From CAWFGW01 sp963815495 (GTDB taxonomy: Bacteria; Bacteroidota; Bacteroidia; Cytophagales; JAAEPT01), in the NCBI GenBank assembly GCA_963815495.1, contig CAWFGW010000007.1, positions 519,145 through 583,144 of the forward strand: a stretch of 64,000 bases of DNA, written 5' to 3'. Of this stretch, positions 63,101-64,000 are shown piece after piece (the first letter of the stretch is position 1; each line of letters opens with the position of its first letter). Below the pieces are notes generated by a model. That model made no database searches. It was given only the letters and a program-made list of their open reading frames with translations, and was not told where the DNA came from. The translations under genes were made by a program, and so were the position numbers.

Positions 63101-63849
63101 ACTTGCTCACCTTCACATACTTCGTTACCCTGACTCGACTTAATTCTGGGTAGTGGACAGCTTTTTATCTCAATGTTGGAAAAGCCTACAGCAACACAAT
63201 CCATATACGTACCGTTCCCGGTAGCAACTCCTAACGTTATAGAACTCTCTGTTGCTCCTAATGTACCATTGATATTAACAGTTACTGGTCCAGCACCCCA
63301 ACTTGTATTGGGGATATTAAAATCAGTAAAATCATTAGGAATCTCATTAACACCATATCTAATCGATACTTGTTGGAATCTATTATTCTCTGTCGTATAG
63401 CAACTACTAGTAGCTATGGGTAATAGATACATATCAAAAGAAATGGAATAATCTGAACCGGGTTCTAAATCACCTACGATATAATTAAACAAAGGTGAGT
63501 TTTGTCCTGCATCTGCCCACTGTACAACCAACATTTCCTCATCTATATCCAAAAAATCATCATTAAACTTACTTGGGTTATCAACCACCCCATAAACATG
63601 TTTGGTGCCATCAAATTCTTCTGCATCAACAGCAAGCGCAGGACCAGTAGAACTAATGACATTTCCTGAAGGACCTACATGATTAACCTGATTTAAATCA
63701 TTATAATAGTTAGCTTTAGAACCAGGAAACACTGAAAAATCTGTACCTCCTACGATATAATCACATGTTTGCGCTTGAGTAACGTTCAACACCAACACAA
63801 AGAGCAAGCTTATTATAACTTTAACTTTCAATAACATTTTTTCTTTCAT
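55330..63849 (-). CDS. Giant secreted multi-domain protein with type B gliding-motility C-terminal domain
   Basis: From the ATG at 63849 (MKEKMLLKVKVIISLLFVLVLNVTQAQ, a good signal peptide; an ATG at 63867 adds six residues) this encodes about 2839 residues. The N-terminal 1200 residues include jelly-roll-like domains (SPLFNYIVGDLEPGSDYSI, and ETIFFDDFGRFPDADTY to ITIDDIKIMAC) and Ig-like cysteine-paired units opening with PCNRP or PCNKP. The C-terminal 1620 residues are the module shared with the frameshifted gene, including two 189-residue repeats and the type B T9SS sorting domain (NVPNAFSPNGDGVNDVW, NRWGNKIF, GAVTITR). It is probably a surface adhesin exported by T9SS. Its reading frame is intact, so it may be the functional one of the pair. 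Confidence 0.9.
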   Translation of the reverse strand: MKEKMLLKVKVIISLLFVLVLNVTQAQTCDYIVGGTDFSVFPGSKANYYNDLNQVNHVGPSGNVISSTGPALAVDAEEFDGTKHVYGVVDNPSKFNDDFLDIDEEMLVVQWADAGQNSPLFNYIVGDLEPGSDYSISFDMYLLPIATSSCYTTENNRFQQVSIRYGVNEIPNDFTDFNIPNTSWGAGPVTVNINGTLGATESSITLGVATGNGTYMDCVAVGFSNIEIKSCPLPRIKSSQGNEVCEGEQVLFSLSKNYNTTDYLWEKSINGGSSWTSISTDKSVIEKIDANSQIRATVGGIVSEVLEVTTVVCCVDENGNAASRETIFFDDFGRFPDADTYIDAFGNVTNGLTAPYRADVTYTVPNHTFDPTGQVQDSAYAVSSYIPINVANWHDNIPEDHSQELNGGYMVINVRNGYTGPVYDRTITGLCPGKELYFDAYLGNSTGESAPKINLKLLTPGGVTLRESGIVEVPAAAGWKRIQVPTFELPGGVTSIRVVIESQGTSWTGGEDITIDDIKIMACAPPTIDLFSNLPEFIQDNSFCNGGFNFEVLPSDLLTSFYGGQPNFLFQWSVDPEVNSSWSNIGSSGTATGFSVADLLASPYFPDANEGDIVYFRVVAATSTIFDDKNDFQSPTYAEADDLCKNYSISKPIAIEYKCPPCNRPLSVNITPGSVSTCIGLNEVLSGSYVNNTLPVKHGSMYYVWYKQGSSVNTGNYTATTGSIPNYTFPSIETGDAGTWVLRVQDGNDPTNLACANEYSINLTVNTTTYTDPGDLTFCGNSTLVNVEENGPSADSEGSSYAWFIQQTGGSVITTTVDDETGSISLADAVFTGTEPNRTTTFWVEDRSTYTRTMRQNTTCNSGSSGQGAGFKMQIVVDATITLDQLSLSPSNTNGYNFTIRVFDNTGSYWNGSANVPGPGATPLFISDAISGSGVAGTKLNVPVDYELDPGTYWIGLDGSGDFYNACSITNASINDPSGDGVVNTGAIIENSNSRTNAPFYDLIFTAGSPSACNRIPVNINEECPPCNKPTSVEAGSAITQCIGTTGISLAGGSYVDGGNVPENTMSYVWYKSGNSVTAADYTAAPTPVGSVGDYDFTSALTKTDSSWWVLRVADGTDGNPTCYTEDSVFVSVVPFPSAPTATNPNNVCVGDVAPEWEADSLAPNTLLWYTVASGGSGEPTAPTISTTAAGTRQVWVSQTTETTPSCESERTPLSMIVNPNPQNLTITPGDTAYCVGTSYNLVASADASPAVTYTWYKGGTSTGTTSATQTGDATTTGSPHVYSVVADSAGCTDSVSVTVTINELPDGSISIDEDTICSTGTATVSMTTTSTATPFDFYYKEGTTSADAQNTSSPFDLTVSAIGRISLDSIVDVNGCTYTGLATDTVRLDHYEELAATSKLLCTRDDASIGAGNYRIQIKLLDGDFASVRNNITITSGQTTTWTYNAADSTITSTDIDEDELVTLTLEDKNGCNTVTFTGLTTQCSCPANGQLSLASNTICPGDSTDLTVTFENTLGTASNMSIRLFDGSAKIDSALNLTDTPNPNTVTFRVGKATTYSATIEHLGQTCTVTGDNQEVLAHYDSLKAVIRNDADVCANGDSTSSITVEVTGNTGQGPYSYYYSVNNTLNTTPETITTGNVGSFESAVLPVGTTADQVYRLDSLEDANGCKAIAQNLTGEATISPIALPEADISERTATVTKIQTAEATQVLNDGNTLLTDYTRLWEVRAGTPPPVTLATLSTTTGTPVTVSGLEKEKIVEVILTISDDGGVCPVAKDSILIERVDETIPNAGLDTSVCVGSGVTRVGNSVVDAVNESVRWYKAGAPSVDLSVNETLTVAPASLTTAGSPHVYVYETTNNISSTVRTDSFAITVIALPVADIVERTATVTKIQTADPTQDLNDANVLPTDYTRLWEVRASTPAPVTLATLSTTTGTPVTVSGLEKEKIVEVVLTISDDGGVCPVAKDSILIERVDETVPNAGADTSICVGNGVTRVGNSVVDAVNESVRWYKAGAPSVDLSVNETLTVAPASLTTAGSPHVYVYETTNSISNTVRTDSFAITVIAMPVAVISGYADGATITTNTLPVVLQQGAALPSGYTGTWFYENTVTIPTGGNGVGTPTNPTSISVDGLEFEESGEAKYKVSDIGGVCPSDSSIVTIERKNITEACARDTILCLASPVYTQAPCSTPANVGAGAPTEESAEWIAVGTAPTPGTVSAPNYELNVTFADTGTYQYIYRIYNSNILGGTGTPIESRKTITIKVLDVPVVSSATLTGDSFGCQDTVKTYTVAGVLNAESYAWTLPTGFTFEGGTPSTTTTAKVVLGGTTGGDITIRATNRCGFKDTLIDVSTIYLRPTGGTVASNVSYCPSDDSVYTFRLTTAPTSVLPLTYLWDIDGGDLESPNLTSDTVQVSFENKTGTQTISLVPKNACGEPKTVSDLPNTVTATQTPAISASVDLGSSLADDVTYCIDDTDDITFTATASNAGATPTYTFYQGLVEIQASSTDNTVAVPKSTIADQDVIRVEMVGTPGVCYTSSSDDDQLIMDGYKQPVVAITSDFAEVCEQGTPDRIVVTATVSSATSKGVNEMTIFRGGTTAKFESSTLPTTFSELSYTADRPSHTGTYTATAKNDVCPISDVSNSVDAKIWEQPQIIGVVTQDQGDTVIIPALIRRSIKKGEILDIGVEALMFPQAENGNYTYYWTTALAANENVIEFGTSKNANIHLEQELIDNIVLEVTNGLCVDSKEYLLQALYPLNVPNAFSPNGDGVNDVWQISGLADFELAVVSVFNRWGNKIFEETNYTDSNAWNGKGSPVGTYYYIIKLNKKGWEVPLTGAVTITR
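57649..58782 (-). repeat. Two tandem 567-bp units in module copy 2
   Basis: These are the counterparts of 46994-48127 at the constant offset of 10655 bases. Both copies of the module carry the same two-unit state, so the unit duplication is older than the exchange between the genes. Confidence 0.85.
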
Positions 63850-64000
63850 ATAAAATATTATGGTCATTCGTCATGAATTACTTCAGAACACAATTTGTAA
63901 CCCAAAAAATACAGTATAATCGCGAATTAAAAAAAATTAACCTTAACTAGGTGTTAAATTAAATATAAAGAAAGTGAAAATTCAAATCGCAGAATCATTC

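Overview
The window looks like a chromosomal segment of a low-GC, probably marine member of the Bacteroidota. The evidence is: type IX secretion (T9SS) C-terminal sorting domains of both the gliding-motility type B kind and the short type A kind, a PorP/SprF-family protein, a promoter matching the Bacteroidota consensus (TTTG, 19 bases, TAnnTTTG), mostly weak ribosome binding sites, and a eukaryote-type glycogen branching enzyme. No rRNA, CRISPR array, transposase or integrase was seen.

Layout. (1) 1-13.9 kb: a PorP/SprF-like gene runs off the left edge, divergent from an 11.3-kb gene for a giant secreted protein with about 32 tandem repeats of about 88 residues and a type B sorting domain; a 608-residue protein of the same secretion class follows. 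(2) 13.9-20.6 kb: a Nudix hydrolase, then on the minus strand an OmpA-type lipoprotein and an exopolysaccharide export/kinase/epimerase set (Wza-, Wzc- and nucleotide-sugar epimerase-like) plus a D-2-hydroxyacid dehydrogenase. (3) 20.7-31.6 kb: housekeeping and secreted genes (branching enzyme, TPR protein, CCA-adding enzyme, TIM-barrel protein, polytopic membrane protein, metalloprotease, DEAD-box helicase). (4) 31.6-37.4 kb: a 1.2-kb non-coding stretch with hairpins and a decayed tRNA-like sequence, then a compact four-gene operon (ArsM-like methyltransferase, radical SAM protein ending in an RCC motif, ATP-grasp ligase, second methyltransferase), closed by a CAU-anticodon tRNA whose upstream region is the better-preserved copy of the decayed sequence at the other end. 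(5) 37.5-44.6 kb: HAD hydrolase, site-2 protease, T9SS cargo protein, PASTA protein, NifU-like and Mrp/ApbC Fe-S proteins, D-Ala-D-Ala ligase and a small unknown. (6) 44.6-64 kb: two giant type B T9SS genes in the same orientation that share an almost identical 4.87-kb 3' module but have unrelated N-terminal halves (RCC1-type propeller versus jelly-roll/Ig-like). A secreted WD40-caspase protein lies between them. The first giant gene is broken by a single inserted base inside the shared module.

The most interesting candidate system is the operon at 32.8-37.1 kb. The ArsM-like enzyme keeps all four arsenic-associated cysteines, and the radical SAM partner has a C-terminal RCC motif like that remembered for ArsL of arsinothricin biosynthesis. 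With an ATP-grasp ligase and a second methyltransferase, this suggests an undescribed organoarsenical, possibly peptidyl, natural product pathway. That function is inference; the architecture and motifs are read directly. The second highlight is the recently homogenised 3' module shared by the two giant surface proteins.
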